Below are positions 23,882 through 35,540 of a stretch of 64,000 nucleotides of DNA, piece after piece (the first letter of the stretch is position 1; each line of letters starts with the position of its first letter). This DNA comes from Leucogyrophana mollusca (lineage: Eukaryota > Basidiomycota > Agaricomycetes > Boletales), in NCBI GenBank assembly GCA_021014945.1, contig MU266367.1, positions 93,772-157,771 of the forward strand, written 5' to 3'. The notes under the pieces were generated by a model. The model ran no database searches. It had not been told where the DNA came from and saw only the letters and a program-made list of their open reading frames with translations. A program made the translations under genes and the position numbers.

Positions 23882-26800
23882 ATGGCGGAGCGAAGTATCG
23901 GTCGAGCATGGACAGCAAGCGAGGACGAAATGCTATCCCAGGCAGTAGCCATCCATGGGGAGATCGACAACTGGAAGGCAGTCGCCACTTGTGTACCAGG
24001 CCGCACCAACAAAGCTTGTAGAAAGGTGCTTCATTTCCCCCCAAAAAACACATATACACAATCTGAACCTCCATATCAGCGCTGGCTTCATTCTCTCTCG
24101 CCAAATATCAAGAAATCAGCCTGGACTATCGAGGAAGATACGATCCTTCTCGCTCTCTACCAACAACACAACACAAAATGGTCTATCATAGCCCGTAACA
24201 TCCCTGGTCGCACAGACGACGCTTGTTCAAAACGTTATCGCGAGGCCCTTGATCCGTCTCTCAAACGAGACGAGTGGACACCTGCAGAGGACGAACGCCT
24301 CATGGAATCATATTCGAGGCTGGGCGGCCGCTGGGGCATCGTGGGCCAAGAGCTCCAGCGTAGCGGCCTCGCATGCCGTAATAGGTGGGAGCTATCTCTT
24401 CCATCTTGTTAGCCTGTGCCACGCGTGTTTACCGAAGCGCCTTGTCTTCCTTTCTTCGCTTCCAATAGATGGCGACTCCTCGAACGCAAACGAACAACGC
24501 TTCCCTCTGTCTCGCCTCCCTCCCTCTCTTCATCACCAACGTTAGCCTACAGTCCCTACCAAGATCCCTCCTGGATGCTTGACCACGGCCAGGGTCAATC
24601 TCAGTTCTGCCACTGGGACGAGAGTCAACTTCCACACTTTGATTCCTCTCAGCCCCCTTCACATGCCCAGATGCAGGATTTTTCGCCCACTTTCCACTAC
24701 TCGTCTTCCTCCCTTAGCTCTGCCCTCTCTCCTCCCCCTTGTCAGCAGCAGCAACCACAACAACCGAGGAACGAATATCAACAGTCACCCGTTGATGTTC
24801 GTTGTCAGAACCAGAACCTCCCGCTCAACGGCTCAATATATGGACTTCACTTCGATTACGGGCTTGCTGGCAATCATAGTGCTAATGCAGACCCCCACCA
24901 TCGCGACACGTGCTTCAACGCCGACAGTCACGCTGTAGCTGTGTACGAGGACAGAATTAAACACCTCGACGGACTGCAGCGAAGTGTTCCACACACCCGC
25001 ATCTCGACGCCGGTTCATTCCACATTGGTGCATGGGTCTGCTCCGCCCGCTGCGTCTGAAGAATACTATTCTACCCAGCGACAAGAGCATATGCACGCTG
25101 CGCCCCAGCAACAGCAGAAGGTCACGAGTTCCCAGCACCAGGAACCTTTGCGGTCCCAGCAATGCGGAATCAATGCTTCCCAGCAACTCGATGGGCACGG
25201 GGCGGACGCTGCATACTATCAGGCACTGACCCCTCATGCCGAGTACGTCCCTTGTGGTTGGGGCTCGGACCAACTTCTTCGGTACGAGCATGAGCAGGCT
25301 CTCGCTCGCGGATACGAACAACCCATCCGTCACCATCGCGAGCAAAGTATCTCACACATGCACGGGCAAGGTTATTATGTAGCTGCAGCCCAGACTCAGC
25401 AGATGGATCGCCCTGCACCGCAGCACAAGGAACACGATCACTACGGATCCCAACCGTTGCACGCCTCTCTGCCGTCACACGTATCACAAACGTCCCCAAA
25501 TTCCAGCCCGTCGTCCACGGAGTGTTATTCGTCTCTGCCACCGCCTCAGCATCCCTCATCTACACCCGTGCCCTTTAGTGAACCTGCTCCTATACCGTTC
25601 AGTGAGCCTGATATTAACAGCAATAGCGGATACATGCCCCCTCCACCTTCTCGTACTCCTGCGCCTGCCCAACCTCAGCCTTCGCACCACCAACCACAAC
25701 CCCATCCCCAGCATCAACCGCAATCACAGCCCGTTTCAGTGACATCTATGTACGCTCACGAACAGCGGTCACGTCATTCGGTCACGCCCTCGATATACGC
25801 TCGCGAGTCAGTACTTCCTCAAGTAATTGGGAAACCTTCGCCGTTCCCAACCCGCGGTCCTACTCCTCCGGCGTTTAATCGCGAGCCATCGATGTTCTCT
25901 AAACGCGACTTTGGCGGTCGCGATTCTGAACCGTCAGCTTTTGGCAGTCGTGATTCGGCAGCATTCGGAACCCAGCCGTCCGATCCCAACGACGCACTCA
26001 ACAGGTTCCGAACGTCTGAGTCGCTCTTTGGTCCGGCGGCGACAAGCAAGGTTCGTGCGCGTCCCACGTTCCCCAGGAAGAAGCCCGATGTCCAAGCGCC
26101 CCTGAGGCTATCAAGCGATTTGCCTGCTACTTCCGAGTGAGTCGCGTTCACTCCTCGCTTCCTTTCAAACTGTCACCATCTCATTAACGACGATATCCGT
26201 TCTCGCATCTTACTTCACTAAAATCACCGCTAATCTGGCCTAACATTAATACTGACTTCACGTTATAGTGCATCAATAAAACCGTACGCTTGCGGACACC
26301 CCTCGTGCTGGCCGTCCGAAGCTTCTGTCAGTGCGGCTTGCTATTGTACGTCGCGTGGACTATCAGACCACAATAAGACGATACACCCGGAAGACTCGGG
26401 CGGAGATCGACCGTACCGATGCGGGCTGGAGGGATGCGGGAAAAGTTGGAAGGTAGGTGCCAGTCTTTTTACATCATTTTTTTCCTGTTCCGTGAACGTC
26501 GTGGTATTTTTCAACGTGTCTGTGATTGATCCTGACAGTTTGTTCCTCCCCGCAGAGCATTAACGGACTGCAATATCATTTGCAAATGTATGTTCACGAT
26601 GCTTTTCCTCGACCCGTACTAATACTTGGACGCGGATATCATAGATCTAAAGCTCATTTCCAGCACGCAATTACGAACAGCTTCCAGGTTTCGTACATAG
26701 GTGGTCTGAGCGTACCACCATCCGTCCAGGCATCCGTATCTTCCAATTCCAGTTCATCTTCCCCGCCCTCAGGCTCGTCATCTTCTTCCGGGTCCACTTC

Positions 26801-27163
26801 AAATACCTCAGACGGAGGAGACGTGGAGAAGGGGAAGAAACAATATTCGTGTCCGCACGATAACTGCTTCAACAAGTACAAGCAGTTAAGCGGGTTAAGA
26901 TATCACTTGGCGCATGTCAGTCTTCCGTCTCTTGTCCTTGATCTTTGATTCTGTTTGCTAATACGGCTCGTCGACTGGCTTTATAGGGTCACCCTCCAGA
27001 GCTCCCTGCCCAACTAGACCTTGTCCCACCCGCCCTGACGAGGAAACTGACAGAGAAGATGCGTGCACAACAGGCCGCCGCTGCCCCTCCAACTGCTTCG
27101 CAACAGCTACCGGTGATATCTGAAGCACGCCAGACCCAGAACATGGTTCAGGCGCTCTCATAA
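23882..27163 (+). CDS. Myb-repeat plus Sfp1-type C2H2 zinc-finger regulator
   Basis: A long, probably nuclear protein. Three Myb/SANT repeats come first (RAWTASEDEML; SAWTIEEDTILLALYQQH; DEWTPAEDERLMESYSRLG), the third continuing across the intron 24385-24468 as CRNRWRLLERKR. A Gln/Pro/His-rich low-complexity region of about 500 residues follows (24500-26130). The C-terminal part has two C2H2 fingers of the split Sfp1 kind: RPYRCGLEGCGKSWK then SINGLQYHLQISKAHF across introns, and KKQYSCPHDNCFNKYK then LSGLRYHLAH. The last exon ends at 27163. Start taken at MAERS (23882); an in-frame Met at 23870 adds four residues. It begins 149 bp after the peptide gene. It could be an ordinary growth regulator or a local regulator; the sequence does not decide. 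Confidence 0.82.
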
Positions 27164-28100
27164 AGTCGCTCCCTGGCTCATGAATCGCCTTATTTTAAAA
27201 GCTGTATTTGTCTAATCTTTCGCCCTTCCGGCCTCACACTATCGTTCTTATCGTTTTATGTTCACTGTGCTTTAGGATGTCGTCCCTCCCGGCCTTTCAT
27301 CTATCAATCTCTCATTCCGTGGTCCCGCTTCTATCGTTGCTTGCTTGTCGCTCACATTCATTCTTTCTCATCCATTTTGCAGTATCAGTACCAGTACCAG
27401 TATCTTATTCTGTACTTATGGGTTGTACTTAATCTACAAGTTTCGGATTGGATTGGATACATACGAATTGTCCAGATCTTGAGACTGCCCATTGTGAGTG
27501 CTATTGGTTGTCCCTGCAACAATTGGGTGGTCCTAACAGACCACGGTATGCTGTAATCACAGGAGAAGGTCTACCATAGAAGGAAGCTGTAATTGTTCCA
27601 AGCCTGCGCAGCCTCCGATCCATCCCTTCCTGGGTCAGTCGGATCCACACAGAAGAGTGGACGCCGCCAAGGTGATTATACCAGGAAAGTTCAAGCTGCC
27701 TGTCATTGTATGACAATGTATTGATATCGAACCGGTGACATCGATAAGCATACCCCATCCGTCCGTGTTTTCCGCATCATCCCCATGCCCATGAGTACGC
27801 TCTGCGGCCCCCTGCATCATGTGCGTCCGATTCATCAGAACGATCTATCTATCGGGTCTTTCCCATCATTTTCGATCCGAGTTCGCATGGCGGAGCTTTA
27901 CACTTGTATGGAAGGTTGACGAAAGGTCGCTCATCTGCTGAAGGCGGCCGGTACATACTCTTTAGCCGGGCCATTTGATGCAAGCGAGGCATTCAATGTC
28001 GTCCACTAGATCACCCGCTTATCTCTCGGTTTATACCAGCCACCGTATACACAGGTATATACCCGAAGTCCTAGCACATACACCAGAGACAGGTCGGAAG
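27164..28100. other. Intergenic
   Basis: About 0.9 kb, probably 3' flank of the zinc-finger gene and of the opposing membrane protein gene. A short CAGTAC(C)AGT direct repeat is visible near 27383-27405. No gene supported. Confidence 0.5.
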
Positions 28101-29126
28101 TCACTGGTGGCGCAGGTCGAAGCTCTCGAGATCGAGGTTCACTGCAGGACCCAAACATCAAATGCTACAGTGACAGCACCCGTGAGTCGTGATATCTCAT
28201 GAACCGAAGTATCGAAAAGTGCAACGTACCCATCGGAGGGCTCGAGAACACCTGTTCAAAGTTCAGTCTGCAGTCATTGCAAGCCACTTCGATAGCTATC
28301 CGACTGTCTCCTCCGCAGTCGAATAACGGCGTTGGTGGCCTGAGTTCTATGCCCGCACGCTCTGGGTCGTAACCCTGTGGGACAGGGGAGAAATTGACTG
28401 TGCCCAAGAGTGACTGACGCGGTGGTCGTGTGTTCCAGCTCATTGCAGCGGAGATGGCCGAGTATGAAACATTCCAAATTTCAATGGCACTGACGTCTCC
28501 CTCAGCCACGTAGCTCTTGTTTCCTTGCAAAGCTTCGGTGGCGTTGGGAACCACCGCGGTGACGTAGCACCTACTGTTATTGGCGTTCTCCATACGCCAG
28601 CGGAAGAACATAGAATCCTAGGTGACAAGATCCAGTCAGGACAATATACAACGGGCCCACTTAATCACTGACTGTAGGACTAAGTGTCACGGAACTCGAT
28701 GTCGAGTACAGCTGATCTGGCTCCGCTGAGTTGGCACGCGCGATATAGCCAGGGAACCAAATCTTGGGCACTATTCAAGTCATGAATCGATCCAGCAGAC
28801 ACTGCAGGGAAGCGTCACGTCTACTCACCGGATTTAAGCTTAGTGACCTCATTTAGGTGCTCCAAGTTCGGGTACGGTGTTACTTTTCGCAAAGACGCGA
28901 GGAATCGAGGGTCAGAAATGTCCACGACAGTCCTTGGAGAAGTGGCAGTGTGCAGGAATATGGCAGACAGTATGGAAACAAAGGACACCGCGAGCGTTAC
29001 ATAGAGCGCTGTGGAGGACGTTGGCCCTTGTGCATTGGTTTTGTAAGGAACGATTTCAGGGCTTACATCTCCATCTTCTCCAGACCTGGAAAGAAGAGGG
29101 AGGTAGTGTTCGTGATTCCTTTCCAT
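28101..29126 (-). CDS. Uncharacterised single-pass membrane protein (type II)
   Basis: The first exon (29126 down to about 28828) encodes a polar N-terminus, then one membrane segment (about residues 40-60, ALYVTLAVSFVSILSAIF), then DPRFLASLRKVTPYPNLEHL. Splicing joins KLKSG to VPKIWFPGYIARANSAEPD and then to DSMFFRWRMENANNSRCYV. Several N-glycosylation sequons (NNS, NAT, NKS, NVS) suggest a lumenal or extracellular C-terminal domain. A perfect GTACGT donor at about 28232 and a CTGCAG acceptor at about 28140 probably add a short last exon ending DLRHQ at 28101. Agaricomycete genomes carry many such short anchored proteins of unknown role. It shares only the anchor-plus-ectodomain layout with UstYa; it has no HxxHC motif. 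Confidence 0.6.
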
Positions 29127-29931
29127 GGAGTTTGCAACAGAGCTTTTTGGAACCTCGGTGAAAGACGCGGGGAAGGGGAGCTGTCGATTTTAAGGGTTCC
29201 GGCCTCACGATCGAGCACAGCTATCAGGTCGCGTCTTAATAAAAACACCGTGTTGGCAGGACCGAATCTATGATGGCCGGGAAAGGAGCCATGGCGGGCG
29301 GCTGGATGGGAATGATGGGGAGGTGAGGCACTTCCCCTCCGCATCAAGCACCAAGTACCATGCACACGAGGCGCACAATCTGCCTCTGCCGCCGATAAAA
29401 ATAGCAAGGATGGTCCGAATTCGTCACAACCTCTGAGTTATGCAGGGCGCAAGGCGTTAGCTTTGGCAAAGATAGCTGAAATCGGCGCTTGCGAGTATGA
29501 GTATACGCTCTGCGAACAGGCGATAAAGTGATGAGATACCATCCGGTGGAAGATAGTACACCGGAAACTTGATCCTACCCTACGGCACAATAGTAGACTG
29601 GCCGCCCGGGGACCTGTTTGAAAGCGAGAGGCTCAGCCGAAAGAAGAAATCTTTACTTGTCACCCCTCTTCCACCATGGAAGAATAATCTGACTTCAATG
29701 TTGAAAGATACAGCTCATTGGGAAGAATCTTGGCGTGTTTGGACTAACCCCGGAGGCGAAGGCATGATCAGCGCATAGGCCTCTTTGCTGATAAATCACA
29801 CCACGTGACGCTTCCATATCACACCTAGCTACGTGGTGCACAGTGCAGCGTCTCTCATTCGCGTTAAGTGATATTATACGGAATCCAACAGACAGGTGAA
29901 AAGCGGCACGGACCAAAATCCCTGAAACAAG
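29127..29931. other. Intergenic with one CACGTG element
   Basis: No gene supported. A CACGTG palindrome is at 29802-29807. The stretch separates the membrane protein (start at 29126) from the 3' end of ARP10. Confidence 0.45.
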
Positions 29932-32015
29932 CTACGCACCCACCGTCGCCCGGGGTGAAGGAGCTGGCGTAAGACCTTTCGGAAGCACTGCAGGAGGTGC
30001 CCCAGCTGAGATAGGCACGCGGGTCCAATCCGGTATGATGCTCCTCGGGGCATGCTCAGAATTAGGAACGGACATCACCATGTCGTCATCGTCATCGTTC
30101 TGTGTGAGGTCTGCCTCGTCCCATTTCTCCCTCGCGACTTCTACTCCTCCCGTTTTCAGAGACCTGTGCAATGAAAAATAGGTTGGATGTTGTTACGGGC
30201 GACTTCAATGCACTACATACCCGGCTAGTGATCCTCCAACCCACGCCATGGTGGCAGGAGAGAAGGCAGGAGCCTTCCCTGCGTTGCCTGCCGCTCGAGC
30301 AGACGCTGGTGGTTGGGGTGCAGGGTTGTTGAGGATGGCAAAATAAGAGAGTAATGGACGGAGAGGAGCATAGCGGTCGTACTGGGGGGGAGCTGGTCTA
30401 CCTGGACGAGGAGGCTGTCTAGATGAGGCGGGCGGCTCGATGGCACGTATCAGTTCCCTGTGCAGACGTGGGATGAACCCAGGGAGCATCGGCGTGCCAC
30501 CGACAACTAGTATGGATGATGCCATAGTCTTTCGAAGATCTACCGGGACCTAGATAGCGCAAGTCAGCAAGGTCCCGCTGAGGTATTGATGCATTGATCA
30601 AAACGAACCTTGAGAAGGGTATCCAAGATCACCTCAGCCACGCTGCTTTCGTCTACATCACCACCTTCGAAGAGTACCTCTGCGGCACGTTCACGGATCC
30701 ATCCAGGGATAATCAATGTGCCGCGCCCGGTACCTGTTTGCTGAGACGCGGGAGGTACGACGCGTATTTGGAGGTCTGTGGCAGTGGAATGTCTCATATA
30801 CATATTCGCAAGAACTTGTAGATGACTCTGGCCTCGGCTGGACTCTGAGACTCCAATGGGCTGGGGATGGGAGATTATCGAATAATCAGAGGAAGCTATA
30901 TGTGATGAGGCGGTGCTCTCGAGCCCTACTGACTCGCGAGAGAATGATGATTCGGACATGGCTGAGTCGCTAGGGGGCACGTCGAGTTCGACGAGCTCAT
31001 CGCCGGTCTCAGGAGAAGAGACGCGCATGTCGTTTGTCGTTTCGAGTACACCACTGACGAAGCAACAACGCGTTTTTATTTCCTCGACGAGAGCATCTGT
31101 GAGGATCTCCTGAGGAACACGCATGGAGCGATTGGCGGCCGGTACGTTGACTGCGGCACTAAGAGAGGTAGGAGGAGGAAGGTACGTGCCAAAGAGGAGT
31201 AGGAGGGCTCGAAGGTGGGAGGTAAGTCTGGACCCTGCGAGAGGCGTTGTCCTCAGCTGAGGGAAAAGCGGTCTCGCGGCAAATATCTACTGATTGTGAG
31301 AGGGTAAACCTTAGAAGGAAGAGTGCACTGACTGGCAACACTGTTGACTCGAGATGCCCGGAATCAAGGACCAATCCAGTTATTCGGCCAACCGATAAGA
31401 GGGAAAGCAGATGACTTGACGCGAATGATATCGATGGAACCTCCACCATGAAGTCAAACTTCCATTCGGCGACACATGGTACAGCAACGTACTTGAAGGT
31501 TGTTGAACAGAATCCGCGCAATCATGTCCTTGATGTAAATGGGTAGCAGCGGGTGTTCTACCAGGATTACCTTCCGGGACTTGGGATCTGTTAACAAGGA
31601 GCTATGGCGCGAAGGGTAAAGTTGCTGCACAGGACCGTAAATCGAAGAAACGAGCTTACTGGTGAAAAACAGCGCGCATGCACCTCTCTAGATTGATCTC
31701 AAGCAGTCTGTCTTGCTCGGCTCTTTCTGTTGGCTCTGTAGCGCGACTGCAACTCCATAAAGACTGGACATTGTGTGGCTCAGCGTAGAACACATCTCTC
31801 GCTTTACCCTCTCCACTGAACCCGACTTTCCATATCAGCGATCCAGGGTCTATGACGACGCGATCTTCGGTCCCATATAACGAGTGCCTGCGAGTGGTTG
31901 TGTAATGGGGCGATGCTTGGAGGATATGGGAGCCTGCCACTCGAGCGGTTGATGGTGTTGCTGCTGGTGTCACTGAGCCTGTCTTCGCGCGGGGAGTAAC
32001 AGGAACTGCAGACAT
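29932..32015 (-). CDS. ARP10: Actin-related protein 10 (dynactin pointed-end subunit)
   Basis: Divergent actin-fold protein of the dynactin complex, which links dynein to cargo. Exon 1 encodes RVVIDPGSLIWKVGFSGEG, the nucleotide-binding strand of the actin fold. Later exons carry VPSISFASSHLLSLLSVGR with ITGLVLDSGHLESTVLP (phosphate 2-like strand), RSMRVPQEILTDALVEEIK, GTLIIPGWIRERAAEVLFEG, and VPVDLRKTMASSILVVGGTPMLPGF (adenosine motif, VVGGTPMLPGF). A Pro-rich and acidic tail ends at 29932. A Ser-rich insert interrupts the fold around 30700-31000, as often in fungal ARP10. Introns have GT..AG ends but not all borders were fixed. This is the source of the broken copy at 12891-13500. Confidence 0.82.
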
Positions 32016-32370
32016 CTCCGAGTTGTGAATAACAGATGCCTAATTCTAAGGACCAATGATGAGTCGAGTCTAGTAGTATATCACGAGCATGCGACCAAAC
32101 TGTCTTCATTTACTTTTGAAACACGTGACAGCCTCTAGACTGAGATGCGGTTGCGCCTATCACTTACTTAGTGTATCTACTTAGTGTATCCTGGTCCACG
32201 TACGGATTCTGACGTAGCGTGATATAACGAATAGCTGGTGGGACCTCCATACAGTTTAGTGGCCCGAGTTCACATTCACCACCGGTGTTGAGAGGATTTG
32301 CATTCAAATATAATAAATACTCAAGAGCTTATCCTCAGTCATCACGCCCCGTCAAAATCACCTCTCCGGC
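32016..32370. other. ARP10 promoter region
   Basis: Contains CACGTG at 32122-32127, also present at the equivalent place in copy A (13616-13621), and a short tandem repeat of a CTTAGTGTATC word (about 32166-32191) that occurs once in copy A. Confidence 0.5.
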
Positions 32371-32776
32371 TCATAGGGGCGGTTTACCGCCACCACCCTG
32401 ATCACAAACATGCGCCGACTTGAAATCTAGGGCCTCTTTAGGCGGGCCCACCCAAAATACCTGCGAGTACTCGCTACATGCTGTCCGGATGGAATTTAAG
32501 TCACGCCAACGGCCTAACCAAAGGTAAACACGCACCAAGTTCTTCCCCATGGTAGTGGGCATGCTCTCGGAGAGAAACCGTGAACGGGGGGGTCAAGTCA
32601 CCGTGTTAGTGAACACTGCGCTTTTGGTTTTCCCGCTGAACTCCGCAGGGAGGTTGATGGATCTGCACCGGGCAATCTCGAAAGTCCAGAGATCGCCGCT
32701 GTACGTTTTGAAGTAGCCAGTGCAGTTGTAGCCGTCGTGGACGGTGAATTTATAGCCAAGGTGGTTGTTGGCGGAC
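32371..32776 (-). pseudogene. 5'-truncated small secreted protein gene
   Basis: Matches the gene at 13990-14346 closely (KFTVHDGYNCTGYFKTYSG) but the start codon and whole signal peptide are gone: at about 32776 the sequence jumps to what corresponds to position about 14567 of copy A, a deletion of about 300 bp. A two-base difference (extra AC after TTCACTA) also changes the frame near the end of the Cys-rich domain. It is unlikely to yield a secreted product. Confidence 0.75.
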
Positions 32777-33275
32777 CAGGGACCAAGTCTTTACTCATAC
32801 AGAGAATACTTATCGATTGTGATAAGCTGTCATTGTGAGGTCGGCTCCTGGAGACTACGTAGGACTACGTCCTTTCTGGACCTGGTAAGCGACGAAATGC
32901 GGCCAAAAAAAAGGCGAAGGCGCATGGGCGCACGTCTGAACGTTGAGGCGCGGAGCTCAAGCCCAAGATAAGATGCGTCTGGAGACATTTTTTTTTACTG
33001 AGAAAACCTCTAGATTTCAGGCCAACAACGCATCCTCAAATCTCGATTCCAGACGTGTGTGGCGCGGAGTTCGAAAAAAGTGCAAAGAACCTGCATTTTT
33101 CTTGAAACTCCGCGCTGCAGTCACCTGGAACCGAGATCAAACCTGATCAAACCGAGATTACCGAAAACGCTTCTTCTCATGCTTCGGTCGAAGTCGAACT
33201 TGACGCACAACATCGGCAAATGCTCAGCTCTGCTCAGCTTGATGTATTAGCATCTAGGCATATCCAGGCATATCC
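32777..33275. other. Intergenic, copy B
   Basis: Partly matches copy A 14570-14760; the 1.2 kb insertion seen in A is absent and is replaced by about 200 bp of unrelated sequence (32970-33170). No gene supported. Confidence 0.45.
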
Positions 33276-33964
33276 TCAGATGCTGCTATTCCACACACTG
33301 CTCAGATGATTCGCCCTCACAAACACCTTCCAATCCCTGCGCACTTGTGCGACCCCAATTCCATCCGTCCCTATTAATTTGCCATCGTTGTTGACGTGCA
33401 GAGGGTTCGGAGTTGTATCTCTTGCACAAAGAACAGCCTGGCATGCGAGGCTAAGACAGTGATAAGTGTGGCCGTCCGCACTATCCTGCTCAATGACGAT
33501 CTTGCGAATCATTTGTATATAGTGCATCTGGTGAAACATGCTGACTCCGAAAGCACGCCTTGCAACAATAGTCGGACAAATTGAAGTACACGGCGTGCCT
33601 GTCAAACCTGCCTTGTTTTCCCAACCTGACCGTTACCTCGCCGGAAAAGGTCTGTGTTAAGCCACTCGGATCAAGCTTCCGCGTTGGATATGCCATACCG
33701 CTGAGTGTCTTCGATCTCGAGGGCCACATATGGCAGATCTACTGGAAGGCGAGTCGGGCGGTCGTCTCCAACGTAGCCTGATCGGTCGGATGTTAGGTGG
33801 GCTGCAGGTCACGTCAATCAAAAGCAGCTGACTGTAATGGCTATCATCGACAATCGCATGAGGCCCAGCGGTTGCTTGTTCGGTGCGTAGACAATATATG
33901 GTCCACGCGTTTAGACTGATATCAACGTCGATAGAGCGATAAATAGCGGCGTCTCTCGCAACAT
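33276..33964 (-). pseudogene. Broken UstYa-family gene
   Basis: Copy-B partner of the intact gene at 16082-16800. A deletion of about seven bases in the membrane-anchor codons (near 33920) brings a stop about 18 codons after the ATG. The last acceptor, TTGCAG in copy A, reads TTGCAAG here, shifting the splice point by one base. The first metal-type motif has lost its Cys (HQMHY instead of HQMHC), while the second still fits HxxHC (HTYHC). The GC donor of the second intron is conserved as GCAGGT. These independent lesions indicate a pseudogene. Confidence 0.85.
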
Positions 33965-34555
33965 TATGGAATGTAACCAGCTGTGGAGTTATGGAGCGCG
34001 AGGGACTCGGCGTCTATTGTACAAATGCTGCAGCTGGCTATATCCCAGCCTGGGTCACATCGACAATGAGCTGGCTTTCCCGATGTCGGATCAGATCACA
34101 GGTGCGTGGTGGAAGGCACATACACTGCTCTCTGATGGGGAACTTGAACTATAACATTCTAAATGTATCCCCAGCCGAGACTCAGCGTAGCTCAATCGAT
34201 TGGCAGCGTGATGACGCCCCCATTTATCGTTCTCAACTGATGAAGATTATCCCCACCGCCGAAGTATAGCTGTTGCATGTATACCATCTTCGGGCTTCCA
34301 GGTCGGTTTGGAACTGGATCAGAGTCGAGGATCAAAAGGTGTCCATCAATAGCATCTCCCTACTTTAATCGAGAGGGGACCCGAGTATCGACCTCCGCGC
34401 CTGGCGCCAATCTGTCTGCATCCAATGTGCCTATCGCCGCCCCGCATCAGTGTTGCGCAGTTCTCAAACCCGTCGATGGAAACTCACCTTCACGTAAGAC
34501 TGAAGATAAGGTATCTCGACCCCAAGGTCGGCGGCACAGATCACTAGTGTACTCG

Positions 34556-34562
34556 TATAAAG
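34556..34562 (+). promoter_or_regulatory. TATA box of peptide gene 2
   Basis: TATAAAG 69 bp upstream of the ATG at 34625, same word and spacing as for peptide gene 1. Confidence 0.65.
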
Positions 34563-34624
34563 GGAGCTAGGTCATGTAGCTTAACCTTCACCTCACTCGC
34601 ATTCCAAATAATTCCATTACTACC

Positions 34625-34952
34625 ATGCAGCTCTCTCTCGCCTCCATCGCACTCTTCGCTACCTTGATTGTAGGGGTCTGTGCCCTTCCTTCTCCGGACA
34701 AGCGTAAGCAGGGTTTACACGGTCTTTGGTTGCCTCTAACGCTGGCGGCGCTCAGGTGGTCATGCAGCTGACATGGCCAAGCGTGAGTTTGGTTATGCTC
34801 TTGATCCGTACCCGTGCTAACGAGCACGATCCCAGGCGAAGCTGAGGAGATCGTCCACGTCAGTTCCGACTGCTTTTTTTTGACATCGACCAAGAACTGA
34901 TACAAACTCATTCTAGCCCGCGGGCACCTACTATGTGATCAAAGCTGATTAA
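34625..34952 (+). CDS. Secreted mini-exon peptide precursor 2 (RiPP-like)
   Basis: Exons 34625-34703, 34756-34782, 34836-34858, 34917-34952, closing to 55 codons. Exon lengths and intron phases are identical to peptide gene 1. The signal peptide ends GVCALPS; sites DKR and AKR have the Arg codon split by introns; the C-terminal part is EAEEIVH then PAGTYYVIKAD. The core tail differs from copy A (TYYVIK against YYYLIK) while the leader is nearly the same, and the replaced residues are conservative. The YVI triplet is the same as in the ustiloxin/phomopsin core family. The oxidase of this block is broken, so if processed, this peptide would depend on the intact oxidase at 16082 or one elsewhere. 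Role inferred. Confidence 0.7.
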
Positions 34953-35226
34953 GAAGCGTGAGTTCCATCATGATGTTCTTCTCTGCCTTGACGTCATGAA
35001 TGCGGATGGTCCTCAGGTGATGCATGATGCTTGGTGGAGAAGTGTGAGTTCATTGTTACCGGTGTCGGGGGGCGCTGCTAATATTAATGGTCCCAGTGAT
35101 TCAGCGAACCCTGTCAGTCTTTCGGCGATGAACCTCGTTGGACACTGCTCAGCATATACTGAATTGTCCTGTAGTAGGATGTGCATGACTGTAGACCTGA
35201 AGTCGGACAGGAACTGGGTTTGCTAA
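34953..35226 (+). pseudogene. Fossil exons downstream of peptide gene 2
   Basis: As in copy A, splice-like signals continue past the stop (GTGAGT at 34958, CTCAG before 35017, CCCAG before 35097, GTCAGT at 35113) around short blocks resembling family exons but interrupted by stops. The base that separates the core exon from the expected GAGAAGC end is an extra base shared by both copies, so the truncation predates the duplication. Confidence 0.5.
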
Positions 35227-35540
35227 GAGGCTGAAGTCACCGCGTTTTCTTCAATCTATGTTTTCGTTTGCCTTATTCTGGTATTCGTATGAACATCCAA
35301 TCTACTTTGTGTATTTTCGCCCGCCCATCGTGATCAACCTGTAAATAACAGACTCCAAGTTCACTTGAGGCCCCCTAAACGGGTTATCATTCCGGGAAAG
35401 GCCGCTCGGTGGATCTCCCAGAGTCCCAGAACACCTTCAGCTAGCTGCGATACTAACTTGGCGATAACTTGTGCTGTTCCCTATACCTCGACATCAATTT
35501 CCTCTCATCGTCTACCTTTGTAACGTTCACATATAACCCC

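Larger units (their letters stand above)
30460..35540. repeat. Segmental duplication, copy B
   Basis: Counterpart of copy A (12891-18767), same order and orientation, starting inside the ARP10 coding region and ending about 600 bp past the peptide gene. Because B contains the complete ARP10 gene and A only a deleted fragment, B is the more likely source position. Nevertheless B carries broken versions of the UstYa gene and the secreted protein that are intact in A, so decay happened after duplication in both. Confidence 0.85.

Noticed and set aside
28101..29126. Considered as another UstYa-family oxidase because of its anchor-plus-ectodomain layout
   Set aside because: It has no HxxHC motif and no GDD-type segment.
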